A DNA stretch of 64,000 nt from Parapedobacter sp051400755 (GCF_051400755.1 NZ_JBLFFL010000007.1:62001-126000); one strand, 5' to 3'. Shown: positions 35,501 to 44,664, numbered from the stretch's first letter. The notes: a model not told the origin generated them from the letters alone. Numbers and translations: made by a program.

Positions 35501-36040
35501 CTGTCTTACAAGGGCATCACGCTGGACGTGCTGTTCGACTGGAAGGAAGGTGGGGCTATCATGGCCGATAACATCGGTGAGGCCATGGCCCGGGGTGTCA
35601 CACGTGATACCGAAGACCGTGACCTGCTGTACGTTGCACCGGGGGTGCTGGGCGATGTGAACACGCTGCAGCCCCTGCTGGATGAAAATGGCAACAAGAT
35701 CCCCAACAACACGGCCATCCCGGTGATCGACTACTACTTTTCCGGCGGATTCGGTCCGGGCGGAATTGCAGAAGGCGGCGTTTTCGATGCCACGGTATTC
35801 CGCTTGCGCGAAATATCCCTTGGCTATTCCATCCCTCAAAAGCTGCTTGGCAAGACCCCCTTCGGATCGGCATTTATCTCGGTGAGTGCGCGGAATCTCT
35901 GGTACTATGCGCCGAACTTTCCGAAATATATGAATTACGACCCCGAGGTGAGCACGGGCAGCGCCAACAACGCCGGTCAAGAAGACCTCGCCGTGCCGAC
36001 CAGCCGCCGCTACGGGGTCAACCTGCGATTTAGTTTTTAA
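32543..36040 (+). CDS. SusC/RagA family TonB-linked outer membrane transporter with STN domain
   Basis: A 1165-residue transporter. Signal peptide 1-23; STN (secretin/TonB N-terminal) domain at about 45-115; carboxypeptidase-like domain at 122-195 (VTGKVTDQNNAPIAGVSV); plug from about 215 with GKVAGVNIQSGGG and QPLYVVDGIPFDN; then a 22-strand barrel ending GVNLRFSF. The STN domain lets it signal to FecR. Start ATG 32543 has AGGAA before it and removes a 23-residue tail. The substrate is not evident; the peptidase neighbours suggest peptides, as for RagA. Confidence 0.93.
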   Translation: MHRFFTTTCGLLLLLLAAVPLQAQLMANNAKFESLDGRPRKPAATVEMQEALKSLEASHSISVAYRSGLLNGYNVPAQAVGKWAGKHAEEVMAALLAPTGLKYKHNGNNFYIIYQDEVQQKTVTGKVTDQNNAPIAGVSVSAKGSEISVGTDNEGQYRITVPASSDTLVFHFVGYVDAIQAVGARNVIDVQLAADELELSEVVVTAAGIERKSNTLGYSVSTITADNLAQKNEPDPVRALTGKVAGVNIQSGGGVAGGSTNITIRGNSSLGNNNQPLYVVDGIPFDNSSFGPAGDRNTQGNQSTANRAFDLDPNNIQSMTVLKGAAAAALYGSRAANGAIIITTKASAKRSRKGTEITLNTSYSMEEIAGLPDYQQLYGQGTNFDYRDGVYGSSGSAYNTRATIPHPLANMYSADDFPEFFEADGVTPAQVPYRSYAGTAQDDFFRTGGVLETALSINSGSEKGNFTVGVSRTDNDGIVPGNSITRTSLNVGGNVRMDNKFYASGTINYVMTDQTSPPIGGEGDIMSNLYYLPTSYDLTGLPYETPEGDNVYARAGLDNPYWSIEHSPSTSNVDRYYGNFVLGFDPLEWLNIQNSMGFNGYTDRRLSVLGRGSSVYANGSMTADNIYRQELDNTLLVTVTKEFATDYSVRAIFGNNVNQRMTQRSVFNGDNIITRGINDISNTSTITLGSLPNNRARIKQRYYAFFGDITVDYKDYLSLNLVGRNDVSSTLPKENRSYFYGGANGSFNFTNAFDIANNWFSSGTVRLGYTRVGNEASPYLTMNVYNTNQSAGTGTGALEAPFSNGLVSNVSTLTLSNDLTNAGLKPEFITEFEAGTELQFFDRRLSLDVTYYHKKSTSQIFTVDSPPSTGYVRRIINLGQTSNKGVEVMLSATPFRAASGFNWDINANFTHNENMVDDLGEYAQLVFGSNVHIPGQPYGQIYAGRYARDDEGNILVNPQTGKPISAGTSGPIGNPNPRFMAGLSNTLSYKGITLDVLFDWKEGGAIMADNIGEAMARGVTRDTEDRDLLYVAPGVLGDVNTLQPLLDENGNKIPNNTAIPVIDYYFSGGFGPGGIAEGGVFDATVFRLREISLGYSIPQKLLGKTPFGSAFISVSARNLWYYAPNFPKYMNYDPEVSTGSANNAGQEDLAVPTSRRYGVNLRFSF

Positions 36041-36071
36041 CAAGGTCAGTCATTTAGCATACATAAAGGAC

Positions 36072-37691
36072 ATGAAACAACAGACCAAAAATTTCACCAC
36101 TACCCGGATGAGCGTCGCGATGATGTTAGTCGCCCTCATCATGGCAAGCTGCAGCGATTTCGTGGACATCAACGATGACCCGAATAACCCGACCGTACCG
36201 ACGTTGAACCTCCTGTTGCCGGCAACCCAAATTTCGCTTGCCGGGTATTTCAATGACATCAATGGCGGAGGCGCTACCGTGTCCCAGCATTTTGGGTCAG
36301 GAGATCTCAACCGCTGGAACCAAACGGGAGGCACCTTTTCGAGTGCCTGGGAAGGGTTTTACACGGCTACCATCCCCGATCTGGAGACTGTCATCCGGGA
36401 GGGAACGGAAGCCGGTCAATGGGGGTACGTAGCCATCGCAAAGCTCGAGAAGGCCTACCTGTACAGCATCATGGTAGACCTGTGGGGCGACATCCCCTAT
36501 TCGGAAGCGGGCGGTGAGGTTCCCAACCCGAAGTTTGACCTCGGAAAAGATACTTACGACAGCCTGTTCGTACTGATAGACGAAGCGTTGAATGACATGA
36601 ACCAAGGGTTCGATGTGGCCGCTTCTGCCGACATTTTCTACCAAGGGTCGAGAGACTCCTGGGAACGGCTGGGCAATTCGTTGAAACTGAAATTATACAA
36701 TCAAATCCGTTTGGTAGATCCCGAAAGGGCTGCCACCGGCATAGCGGGCCTCATCAGCAGCGAGGCTCCGCTTATTGAAGACAACAGTCAGGATTTTACC
36801 TTCCAATACGGCACCACCGTTTCGCCGAATGCGCGCCATCCGTGGTTTACCAGTTGGTATAACACCGGGCGGGGCGGCTACGTGAGCATGCCCCTGATCG
36901 AACGCCTGAAAGCGCAGGACGATCCGCGCCTGCGGTATTACATCTTCCGGCAAAACGAACGGGTGGGTCTGGCCAACTCCATGAATGGCGAGGGCTATTA
37001 CGGTCGGTATCCGGGGGACGGCACCGCCTCGCCGGCTGACCTGAATACGAAGGCCATCGTAGGTATTTATCCCGCTGCGGGGTTATACGACAATGGGATG
37101 ATCCCGTCCCTGGGTACAGACAATACGTACCTCAACAATGATGGGGCGGTCACGGGTACCACCAACAATTCATTCAAAATCGCCCTCTTCACCAACGGAG
37201 ACGGTACCGGTGCGGGAATTTTGCCGCTGATCACGAATTTCATGGTGAAGTTTATCCGTGCCGAAGCCGCCCTGACGTCGGGCACCGGTGAGGACGCCAA
37301 ACAGCTGTTGATCGACGGTGTAACCGCCCACCTCAACCTGGTCAATACCGTGTCGACCAGCAATGGCGGACAAGCCATCCCAAACGCGTCCGTCACCGGC
37401 TTTGCAGATCGCATCGGCCAACAATTTGACGCCGCCGATGCCGAAGGCAAACTGGCCTTGGTCATGATGCAAAAATGGATCGCCTTGTATGGCAACGGCG
37501 TGGAGGCATACAACGACTATCGCCGCACGGGACTGCCCGAGCTGGAAGATCTGCTGGCGCCGTTGGATGAATATCCCATGCGGTTCTACTATTCGGAAAC
37601 CGAGCTTACCTCCAATGAAACCGTTATCGCCGACCGTGACGCCATCCAGCGGGCACAGCAATTCACGCCGGTGTTCTGGGATGTCAATTAA
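36072..37691 (+). CDS. SusD/RagB-like surface lipoprotein (SusD-like 2 type)
   Basis: A 539-residue lipoprotein with lipobox MASCSDF (Cys27) followed by VDINDDPNNPTVPTLNLLLP, typical of the second SusD-like family. It forms the lid over the SusC barrel and binds the substrate at the cell surface. It starts 31 bases after susC, so the pair is one transcript. Signs of helical TPR-like segments are visible (LEKAYLYSIMVDLWGDIPYS). Confidence 0.92.
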   Translation: MKQQTKNFTTTRMSVAMMLVALIMASCSDFVDINDDPNNPTVPTLNLLLPATQISLAGYFNDINGGGATVSQHFGSGDLNRWNQTGGTFSSAWEGFYTATIPDLETVIREGTEAGQWGYVAIAKLEKAYLYSIMVDLWGDIPYSEAGGEVPNPKFDLGKDTYDSLFVLIDEALNDMNQGFDVAASADIFYQGSRDSWERLGNSLKLKLYNQIRLVDPERAATGIAGLISSEAPLIEDNSQDFTFQYGTTVSPNARHPWFTSWYNTGRGGYVSMPLIERLKAQDDPRLRYYIFRQNERVGLANSMNGEGYYGRYPGDGTASPADLNTKAIVGIYPAAGLYDNGMIPSLGTDNTYLNNDGAVTGTTNNSFKIALFTNGDGTGAGILPLITNFMVKFIRAEAALTSGTGEDAKQLLIDGVTAHLNLVNTVSTSNGGQAIPNASVTGFADRIGQQFDAADAEGKLALVMMQKWIALYGNGVEAYNDYRRTGLPELEDLLAPLDEYPMRFYYSETELTSNETVIADRDAIQRAQQFTPVFWDVN

Positions 37692-37711
37692 TCAGTATAA
37701 AGCAAACGAAT

Positions 37712-38341
37712 ATGAAAAGATTACACATCAGCTTACTCGCGATTGCTGCCGCCTTCTTGGTAAATTCCTGCAAAGACGTGGAGTATGATTGGGAGAACTT
37801 CAAGATCGCCGCCACGCCGAAAGTGACCATCAACATCGAAAAATCGGCACTTCCGACCTACCAAACAGCCAACGTTTCGTTTTTCAACATGGCCGACCCC
37901 GACTATGCGACGAACCAGGAATTTGAATGGACGCTTGACTACTATAATGCCGATGGCCGTGTACAGGCCGAATCGATCGAAGTATATGTGAGCTTCAATA
38001 GACGCGAATCAAGTCCGCCGGCATACCCCATCACCCTGTCGCTGGCGGGCGTATGGCCCAACATACGGCAATTCCCGTTGCCCAGTACCATCCGGAGCAG
38101 CGACATGCTTTACGAGGTGGTCACCGAGTTCCCAAAGACCTTTTCGCACACCCCCGCTGAACTGGCCGAACTTGTTGGTATCGATTTAGATACAGTGGAA
38201 CCGAATGATTACTTTTTATTTAAGTTTGCCATTACCATGACAGATGGTACCCGGATTGTACAATTCCAAGACAATGCCTGCGATGAGTCAAGGGGTGAGC
38301 CTTGTGATTGCCGTACCGGCGTTCGTTTCAAAAATCTATAA
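37712..38341 (+). CDS. Small lipoprotein of the SusCD locus, unknown function
   Basis: A 209-residue lipoprotein with lipobox LVNSC (Cys20). I do not recognise the family. The sequence looks all-beta (KVTINIEKSALPTYQTANVS), perhaps one or two immunoglobulin-like domains, and ends with three Cys in CDESRGEPCDC, which could form a disulfide or bind metal. It lies 20 bases after susD and 38 before the first M14 gene, the place where SusE/F-like surface binding proteins often sit; a binding role is inferred from position only. Confidence 0.8.
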   Translation: MKRLHISLLAIAAAFLVNSCKDVEYDWENFKIAATPKVTINIEKSALPTYQTANVSFFNMADPDYATNQEFEWTLDYYNADGRVQAESIEVYVSFNRRESSPPAYPITLSLAGVWPNIRQFPLPSTIRSSDMLYEVVTEFPKTFSHTPAELAELVGIDLDTVEPNDYFLFKFAITMTDGTRIVQFQDNACDESRGEPCDCRTGVRFKNL

Positions 38342-38379
38342 CTATTGTTTTAACTAACCCAATCAAACTGGAAATGCAC

Positions 38380-41133
38380 ATGCTTACACGTCCTACTTCC
38401 ATCTTGCTGGCTTTCGTCCTGTTTGTGACACAGGCGCTGGCACAGCAGATCCCGACCCCAAAAGAACACTTTGGCTTCAACATCGGAGACGATTACATGC
38501 TGGCCAATTACACCCAAACGGAAGCCTATTTTAAAAAGCTGGCCGCGGCTTCCGATCGGGTCAAAATGGAGGTAGCGGGCAAAACCTCCGAAGGCCGCAA
38601 TCAGTACCTAATTATTGTCTCTTCGCCGCAGAACCTCGCCAAGATCGATGACTACCAGGAAATCTCGCAAAAGCTTGCCCGTGCCGACATGACGCCGGAG
38701 GAAGCACAGGAGCTATCACTCGCCGGTAAACCCGTGGTATGGATAGACGGCGGCCTCCATTCTACCGAAACCGTCGCGGCCCAACAGCTTACCGAGACAT
38801 TCTATCAACTCGTCAGCCGCAATGATGCGGAAAACCAGCGTATACTGGACAACGTGGTCATCCTGCTTTTCCATTGTAATCCGGATGGACAGGAATTGGT
38901 TTCCAATTGGTATATGCAGCGCGAGGACACCGCCAAACGGGCGAAAGACATTCCGGTATTGTACCACAAGTATGTCGGCCACGATAACAACCGGGATTTC
39001 TACATGAACAACCTGATCGAAACCACCACGATATCCCGTTTGCAATACATTGAGTGGACGCCGCAGATCATTTATAACCACCACCAATCAGGCCCTCCGG
39101 GAAGCATCGTTGCCGGGCCGCCTTACCGCGATCCGTTTAACTATGTGCTGGACCCCATGCTGATCACCGGGATCGACGGAGTTGCGGCGGCCATGATCAA
39201 TCGGGTCAATAAAGAAGGCCGCCCCGGCTATACCCGGCTCAGCGGTTCGGTATTCTCCACGTGGTGGAATGGCGGACTGCGGACGGCCCCTTATTACCAT
39301 AACAGTATCGGTATCCTGACCGAAATCGTAGGCGATCCGACACCGATGACCATCCCACTGGTACCGGAAAGGCTTATTCCGAATAATGCTACCCCAAATC
39401 CGGTTACGCCAAGAGCATGGCATTTCCGGGAGGCGATCGATTATTCTGTTTCACTGAACTATGCCATCCTGGATTATGCCAGCCGCTTCGGCGATGAATT
39501 GCTGTTTAACATGTTTAAGATGGGCCAAAACTCCATCGAGCGCGGCAACCGGGATTACTGGACAGCCAAACCGAGCTATATCCATCAAATAGAGACCAAA
39601 TTTGCGGCAGATCAAAAAGGCAAGGAACGCAGTCAGGCCGATGAAGGCTACTATGGGAGCCGCAACGATATTCCCAGCAGTTATTACGACGGCGTATTCA
39701 AGAATCCCGAGTTGCGCGACCCGCGCGGATTTGTCATTCCGGCAGACCAGATTGATTTTCCACGGGCTGTCCAATTCATTAACGCGCTGATCAAGTCGGG
39801 TATCCAGATCCACAAGGCCACTGACGCCTTCACCGTAGCAGGCAAATCGTACCCAGCGGGGTCATACGTCGTCAAGACCGCGCAGGCATTCCGGCCGCAC
39901 GTGATCGATATGTTTGAACCCCAGGATCACCCCAACGATTTCCTGTACCCAGGTGGTCCGCCGGTACGCCCTTATGATGCAGCAGGCTGGACACTTGCCT
40001 ATCAATTCGGTATTGATTTCGACCGCATCATGGAAACCGTTGACGGTCCCCTCGAAGCCGTTCCCTACGGCCAGCTGCAAACGCCGCCCAGCCAGTCCGT
40101 AACCAAGTCCTCCAACGGATACCTGATCGATGGGCGCGTGAATAACGCATTCATCGCGGCCAACGACCTGATGGCGGGTGGCACTAAGGTTTACCGGGTG
40201 ACCGAACCGGTTGACGGCTTGCCGGCTGGCGCCTTTTATGTGCCGGCCAAGGGTCTCGCCACGATACAAAAGGCGGCAGATTCGCTGGGTATCCGTCCCG
40301 TACCCGCATCCAGCAAACCCAAAGCGATCGTCGAGATCAAGCCGAAGCGCATTGCGCTATTCGATCAATACGGGGGTTCTATGCCTTCCGGTTGGGTAAG
40401 ATGGATGATGGAGCAATATCATTTTGCAGATGTGACCGTGGTATACCCCCAAGAGATCAACGCCGGTAACCTGAATGCAAAATATGATATCATCCTGTTT
40501 ATCGGCAGTGGCATACCCCCTGCCGGTGGAAGCGGAAGTGGTGGAGGAGGCGGTCGTGGCGGCCGTGGACCCAATCCGGAGGACATTCCTGCCGAATATC
40601 AACACATGCTGGGCAGCGTGACGAAGGATACATCGATTGCCCAGCTCAAGGCCTTCATGGAAGCGGGAGGCGAGATCCTGACCGTAGGCAGCAGCACCGC
40701 GCTGGCCTATCACCTGGAACTCCCGGTTGAAAATGCCCTTGTTGCGCCTGACTCGAGCGGAAATGAGCGCCCCCTGCGCGGTGAACAGTTCTACGCACCC
40801 GGTAGTATCCACCGGGTAGCAGCAGATACGGCCGATGCAGCGGCATGGGGCATGCCGGGGGAAGTAGACGTCATGTCCAGCAATAGTCCCGTATTCAAAC
40901 TGGGATCGGGTGCCGCATCTGCGGGGATCGTGAAACTGGCTTGGTATGGCGAGGAAAATCCCCTACGAAGCGGATGGATCTGGGGGGCGGATTACCTCAA
41001 GAATGGTGTGGTAGCCTTCTCGGCCCCAATCGGCAAGGGCAAGCTCTACGCCTTCGGTCCGGAAATCACCTTCCGTGCCCAGCCGCATGGCACCTTTAAA
41101 TGGCTATTTAACCAATTGTATGAATCCGAATAA
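38380..41133 (+). CDS. Exported M14 zinc carboxypeptidase-type peptidase (copy 1)
   Basis: A 917-residue secreted protein. Signal peptide 1-22 (ALAQ). M14 catalytic domain at about 30-400: zinc ligands His127 and Glu130 in GGLHSTE, NPDG, DNNRDFYM with the substrate-carboxylate Arg, and YNHHQS. Residues about 655-800 resemble a class I amidotransferase-like fold (RIALFDQYGGSMPSGW), interrupted by a Gly/Arg-rich stretch near 713-728. The ATG at 38380 has GGAA at the right distance and aligns with copy 2, better than upstream starts. Confidence 0.88.
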   Translation: MLTRPTSILLAFVLFVTQALAQQIPTPKEHFGFNIGDDYMLANYTQTEAYFKKLAAASDRVKMEVAGKTSEGRNQYLIIVSSPQNLAKIDDYQEISQKLARADMTPEEAQELSLAGKPVVWIDGGLHSTETVAAQQLTETFYQLVSRNDAENQRILDNVVILLFHCNPDGQELVSNWYMQREDTAKRAKDIPVLYHKYVGHDNNRDFYMNNLIETTTISRLQYIEWTPQIIYNHHQSGPPGSIVAGPPYRDPFNYVLDPMLITGIDGVAAAMINRVNKEGRPGYTRLSGSVFSTWWNGGLRTAPYYHNSIGILTEIVGDPTPMTIPLVPERLIPNNATPNPVTPRAWHFREAIDYSVSLNYAILDYASRFGDELLFNMFKMGQNSIERGNRDYWTAKPSYIHQIETKFAADQKGKERSQADEGYYGSRNDIPSSYYDGVFKNPELRDPRGFVIPADQIDFPRAVQFINALIKSGIQIHKATDAFTVAGKSYPAGSYVVKTAQAFRPHVIDMFEPQDHPNDFLYPGGPPVRPYDAAGWTLAYQFGIDFDRIMETVDGPLEAVPYGQLQTPPSQSVTKSSNGYLIDGRVNNAFIAANDLMAGGTKVYRVTEPVDGLPAGAFYVPAKGLATIQKAADSLGIRPVPASSKPKAIVEIKPKRIALFDQYGGSMPSGWVRWMMEQYHFADVTVVYPQEINAGNLNAKYDIILFIGSGIPPAGGSGSGGGGGRGGRGPNPEDIPAEYQHMLGSVTKDTSIAQLKAFMEAGGEILTVGSSTALAYHLELPVENALVAPDSSGNERPLRGEQFYAPGSIHRVAADTADAAAWGMPGEVDVMSSNSPVFKLGSGAASAGIVKLAWYGEENPLRSGWIWGADYLKNGVVAFSAPIGKGKLYAFGPEITFRAQPHGTFKWLFNQLYESE

Positions 41134-41161
41134 ATGTGCTCATCATTGAACTGAACAAATT

Positions 41162-43912
41162 ATGAAAAGAATCAAATATCTTGCCCTGCTGTGTTTGAAT
41201 GCATGGGCTATCGCCGGCTTCGCGCAGTCTGTACCATCTCCGGCGGATCATTTTGGATTCGCCATGGGAACAGATTACAGCCTGACCAATTATACGCAGA
41301 CGGAAGCCTATTTCAAGAAGCTGGACCAGTCGGATCGCGTTCAGCTGGTGGATATTGGTGACACCGAAGAAGGCCGTACGCAATACATGCTCATCATCTC
41401 CTCTCCGGAGAACATGAAAAAACTGGCAGAATACAAGGAGATCTCGACGAAGCTGGCTTACGCAGAAGGCATCGACGATGCCACGGCTAAATCACTCGCC
41501 GCTACAGGCAAAGCCGTGGTGTGGATTGACGGTGCCCTGCATTCAACAGAAATGGTAGGTACCCATCAACTGATCGAAATGGCCTATCAGCTGACCAACA
41601 ATACCGATGAGGAAACCCTCCGCATCCTGGACGATGTCATCATCCTGCTCACCCACGCCAATCCGGATGGGCACGAATTGGTCGCCAATTGGTATATGCA
41701 GCGTAACGATCCAAAAAAGCGGGCAATGGACATCCCGCGCCTATATCAAAAATACATTGGCCATGATAATAACCGCGATTTCTACATCGCCAACATGAAA
41801 GAGTCGGAAAACATGAGCCGGCAGCTTTTCCTCGAATGGATGCCCCAGATCATGTACAACCATCACCAAAGCGCGCCAGAAGGCGCCGTGGTGGCAGGTC
41901 CGCCTTATACCGATCCGTTCAACTACAACATCGATCCGCTGTTGATGACCGGCATTGATGCCGTTGGCGCAAGCATGATCAATCGCCTCAATGTGGAAGA
42001 CAAACCCGGCTTCACCCGATTGAAAGGTTCGCCGTTCAGCACGTGGTACAATGGCGGCCTCCGCACGACGACCTATTTTCACAATGTGGTGGGGTTGCTC
42101 ACCGAAATCATCGGCAACCCGACACCCATGAGCGTTCCGCTGGTACCCGAGCGGCTGGTGCCAAATGGAAACACCCCCAATCCGGTCACCCCACAAGAGT
42201 GGCACTTCAAGCAATCGATCGATTATTCCATTTCGTTAAACTATGCGATACTCGACTATGCCTCCCGCCATCGGGAGCAGGTGCTCTACAACATTTACAA
42301 GATGGGCAGAAACTCCATCGACAAAGGCAGCAAGGATTTCTGGCAGCTGACTCCCCGGAATATCGACCTGATCAAGGCCAATTACGAAGCGGACAAAGCC
42401 AGCGGAAAAGCGGAAGCATCCGCCGAGACTTTTGGCGGACGCATGCCCGGAAGCAGTCTCCCCGCGTCCTATTACGAAGGTGTCTTTGCCAATCCGGAAA
42501 AACGCGATGCCCGCGGATACGTTATATCCGCCGACCAACCCGATTTTCCGACAGCCGTAAAGTTCGTCAACGCGCTGATCAAATCCGGTATCTTCATCCA
42601 CAAGGCAACCGCCCAGTTCACCGTCAATGGCAAGTCATATCCGGCGGGCTCCTACATTGTCAAGACCGACCAGGCATTCAGACCCCATATTATTGATATG
42701 TTCGAACCCCAGGATTATCCGAATGACTTCGCGTATCCCGGCGGTCCGCCTACCCGGCCATACGATGTCGCCGGATGGACATTGGCCTATCAGATGGGCA
42801 TTGCATTTGATCGGGTGCTCGAAGGATTTGAAGGTCCATTCGAGCGGCTGCCCCACGGCGTTCTTGAAGTGCCGCCCACAGCTGCTGTGCCGAATTCGAA
42901 CAGCGGATACTTGCTCAGTACCAACGTAAACAATGCCTTTATTGCCGTAAATGACCTATTGAAGGCGGGCATCGATGTCTATCGGGTCCAGCAGCCGGAG
43001 GGTGATCTACCCAGTGGCTCATTCTATATCCCAGCCAAAGGAGCAACAGTCCTCAAGCAAGCCGGAGTGGAATTGGGTGTTGAGGCCGTGGCCACGTCAC
43101 GTGTGCCAGCCAACAAGGTGCAGATCAAGCCTTCGCGCATTGCGTTGTTCGACAGTTACGGTGGCTCAATGCCCTCCGGATGGACGCGGTGGATACTCGA
43201 ACAATACCATTTTGCGTTCAGCCTTATTTTTCCGCAAGAAATTGACGGCGGAAACCTCAATGCCAAATATGATGCTATCCTATTTATCGAAAGCGGCATC
43301 CCGTCATTCGGAAGGAGTGTGGAGGGGCGCGGATATGGCGGTCGCCGGGGACCAGATGCGGCGGACTTACCCGAAGAATACCGCCACATGGTGGGGAGCC
43401 TGACTGCGGAAAAATCAATCCCCCAATTAAAGGAATTTCTCGAAAACGGCGGCACCATCCTGACCACCGGCAGCAGCACCAGCTTGAGCTATCACCTGGG
43501 ACTGCCCGTAAAGAACGCGCTTGTAGAAGTGGTAGACGGCAAGGAGATCCCGCTTAGCGGAGAGAAATTTTACGTGCCGGGAAGCGTGTTGCGCATGAAA
43601 GTCAATCCCGAAGTAGACGCCGCCTGGGGCATGGCTCCCTATGCCGATGCCATCTTCAATAACAGTCCCGTCTTTGACCTCAAACCCGAGGCCAAGTTGA
43701 TGGGTATCGAAGCGGTCGCCTGGTTTGATACCGATAAGCCCCTGAGAAGCGGATGGGCATGGGGCCAAAATTACCTCCAGGACGGGGTGGCTGCATTCAA
43801 AGCGCCGGTCGGAAAAGGGTACCTCTACGCTTATGGCCCTCATATCACCTATCGCGCGCAGCCACATGGCACGTTCAAGCTGCTGTTCAACGCGCTCTAC
43901 AAAACGCTGTAA
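41162..43912 (+). CDS. Exported M14 zinc carboxypeptidase-type peptidase (copy 2)
   Basis: A 916-residue paralogue of the preceding gene, 28 bases downstream, colinear over its whole length. Signal peptide ends AGFAQ. Zinc ligands His127 and Glu130 in GALHSTE fall at the same positions as in copy 1; NPDG, DNNRDFYI and YNHHQS are kept. The amidotransferase-like region (RIALFDSYGGSMPSGW) follows. The Gly/Arg-rich insertion is shorter here (SVEGRGYGGRRG). Differences may reflect separate peptide specificities. A terminator follows at 43938. Confidence 0.88.
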   Translation: MKRIKYLALLCLNAWAIAGFAQSVPSPADHFGFAMGTDYSLTNYTQTEAYFKKLDQSDRVQLVDIGDTEEGRTQYMLIISSPENMKKLAEYKEISTKLAYAEGIDDATAKSLAATGKAVVWIDGALHSTEMVGTHQLIEMAYQLTNNTDEETLRILDDVIILLTHANPDGHELVANWYMQRNDPKKRAMDIPRLYQKYIGHDNNRDFYIANMKESENMSRQLFLEWMPQIMYNHHQSAPEGAVVAGPPYTDPFNYNIDPLLMTGIDAVGASMINRLNVEDKPGFTRLKGSPFSTWYNGGLRTTTYFHNVVGLLTEIIGNPTPMSVPLVPERLVPNGNTPNPVTPQEWHFKQSIDYSISLNYAILDYASRHREQVLYNIYKMGRNSIDKGSKDFWQLTPRNIDLIKANYEADKASGKAEASAETFGGRMPGSSLPASYYEGVFANPEKRDARGYVISADQPDFPTAVKFVNALIKSGIFIHKATAQFTVNGKSYPAGSYIVKTDQAFRPHIIDMFEPQDYPNDFAYPGGPPTRPYDVAGWTLAYQMGIAFDRVLEGFEGPFERLPHGVLEVPPTAAVPNSNSGYLLSTNVNNAFIAVNDLLKAGIDVYRVQQPEGDLPSGSFYIPAKGATVLKQAGVELGVEAVATSRVPANKVQIKPSRIALFDSYGGSMPSGWTRWILEQYHFAFSLIFPQEIDGGNLNAKYDAILFIESGIPSFGRSVEGRGYGGRRGPDAADLPEEYRHMVGSLTAEKSIPQLKEFLENGGTILTTGSSTSLSYHLGLPVKNALVEVVDGKEIPLSGEKFYVPGSVLRMKVNPEVDAAWGMAPYADAIFNNSPVFDLKPEAKLMGIEAVAWFDTDKPLRSGWAWGQNYLQDGVAAFKAPVGKGYLYAYGPHITYRAQPHGTFKLLFNALYKTL

Positions 43913-43937
43913 TCGTTGCCTAGCCGATGAACATGGA

Positions 43938-43972
43938 GGGTATTGCGGACATCATCCGCAATACCCTTTTTT
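43938..43972 (+). terminator. Terminator after the fecR-susCD-M14 block
   Basis: GGGTATTGCGGA (43938-43949) pairs with TCCGCAATACCC (43955-43966) around CATCA and is followed by TTTTTT. It separates the M14 genes from the sigma gene. Confidence 0.92.
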
Positions 43973-44029
43973 CATTAAATAAGTATTAATTTTCCATGAT
44001 GTAACTGTTGCTTTTTTGGTTCGATTGAT

Positions 44030-44037
44030 TATATTTG
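44030..44037 (+). promoter_or_regulatory. -7 promoter core (TATATTTG) of the ECF sigma gene
   Basis: Perfect TAnnTTTG match; the ATG at 44110 leaves a leader of roughly 70 bases. The sigma gene is thus read from a housekeeping promoter, separate from the susCD block. Confidence 0.55.
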
Positions 44038-44109
44038 TCAGTACCTAACGAATTATTCCTCATATTAAATTGTCGGTTGTTTTTTGTGTACCCGCATGAA
44101 CATAAAACA

Positions 44110-44664
44110 ATGGATATTAAATTTGATGAGGAAGCTATTTTAAACCGGTTGAAGCAGGACGACAGCCAGGCTTTCGAAGCGATTTATAGGCGATATTGGG
44201 AGCGGTTGTTCAATCAGGCGTATAACCACCTTCGTGACGAAAACGACACCAAAGAGCTCATCCAGGATCTGTTCGCCGAGTTTTGGCAGCGGCGCCATAC
44301 GCTTGATATTCATACTTCGTTGAGCGGTTATTTGCAATCGGCGCTGAAATTCAAGGTGTTCAACTACATGAAAGCAACCGTAGTCAGGGAAAAATACGCA
44401 ACCACGGTCAAACAGCACAAATTCGTCTCGCACAGTCCGGTAGAAGAAGCCATCAATTACGCTGAATTACAAGTAGCGCTCCATACCGCATTGCAAATGC
44501 TGCCTACACAACCCCGGCGCGTATACGAGCTCCGCCAAGGAGATGGACTCAGCTATGCTGAAATCGCCAATGCCCTGCACATATCGATCAGTACGGTAGA
44601 AAAGCACATGATGAAGGCCCTAAAACACATCCGAAGACGGCTGAAACAATTTAATCATCGATAA
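44110..44664 (+). CDS. ECF sigma-70 factor (Bacteroidota type)
   Basis: A 184-residue sigma factor. Region 2 at about 15-85 (DDSQAFEAIYRRYWERLF, TKELIQDLFAEFWQRR) and region 4 at about 130-180 with the helix-turn-helix GLSYAEIANALHISISTVEK. Such factors pair with FecR proteins to switch on SusCD loci. It sits 9.7 kb after fecR, behind the M14 genes and a terminator, rather than just before fecR as is usual. That it serves this locus is inference. The start ATG 44110 was chosen over a TTG that lies in the promoter core. Confidence 0.9.
   Translation: MDIKFDEEAILNRLKQDDSQAFEAIYRRYWERLFNQAYNHLRDENDTKELIQDLFAEFWQRRHTLDIHTSLSGYLQSALKFKVFNYMKATVVREKYATTVKQHKFVSHSPVEEAINYAELQVALHTALQMLPTQPRRVYELRQGDGLSYAEIANALHISISTVEKHMMKALKHIRRRLKQFNHR

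Noticed and set aside
34985..36043. A 352-codon open frame on the minus strand within susC
   Set aside because: It lies fully antisense to a clear SusC barrel and its translation has no recognisable motif; it is a shadow of the real gene's codon use.
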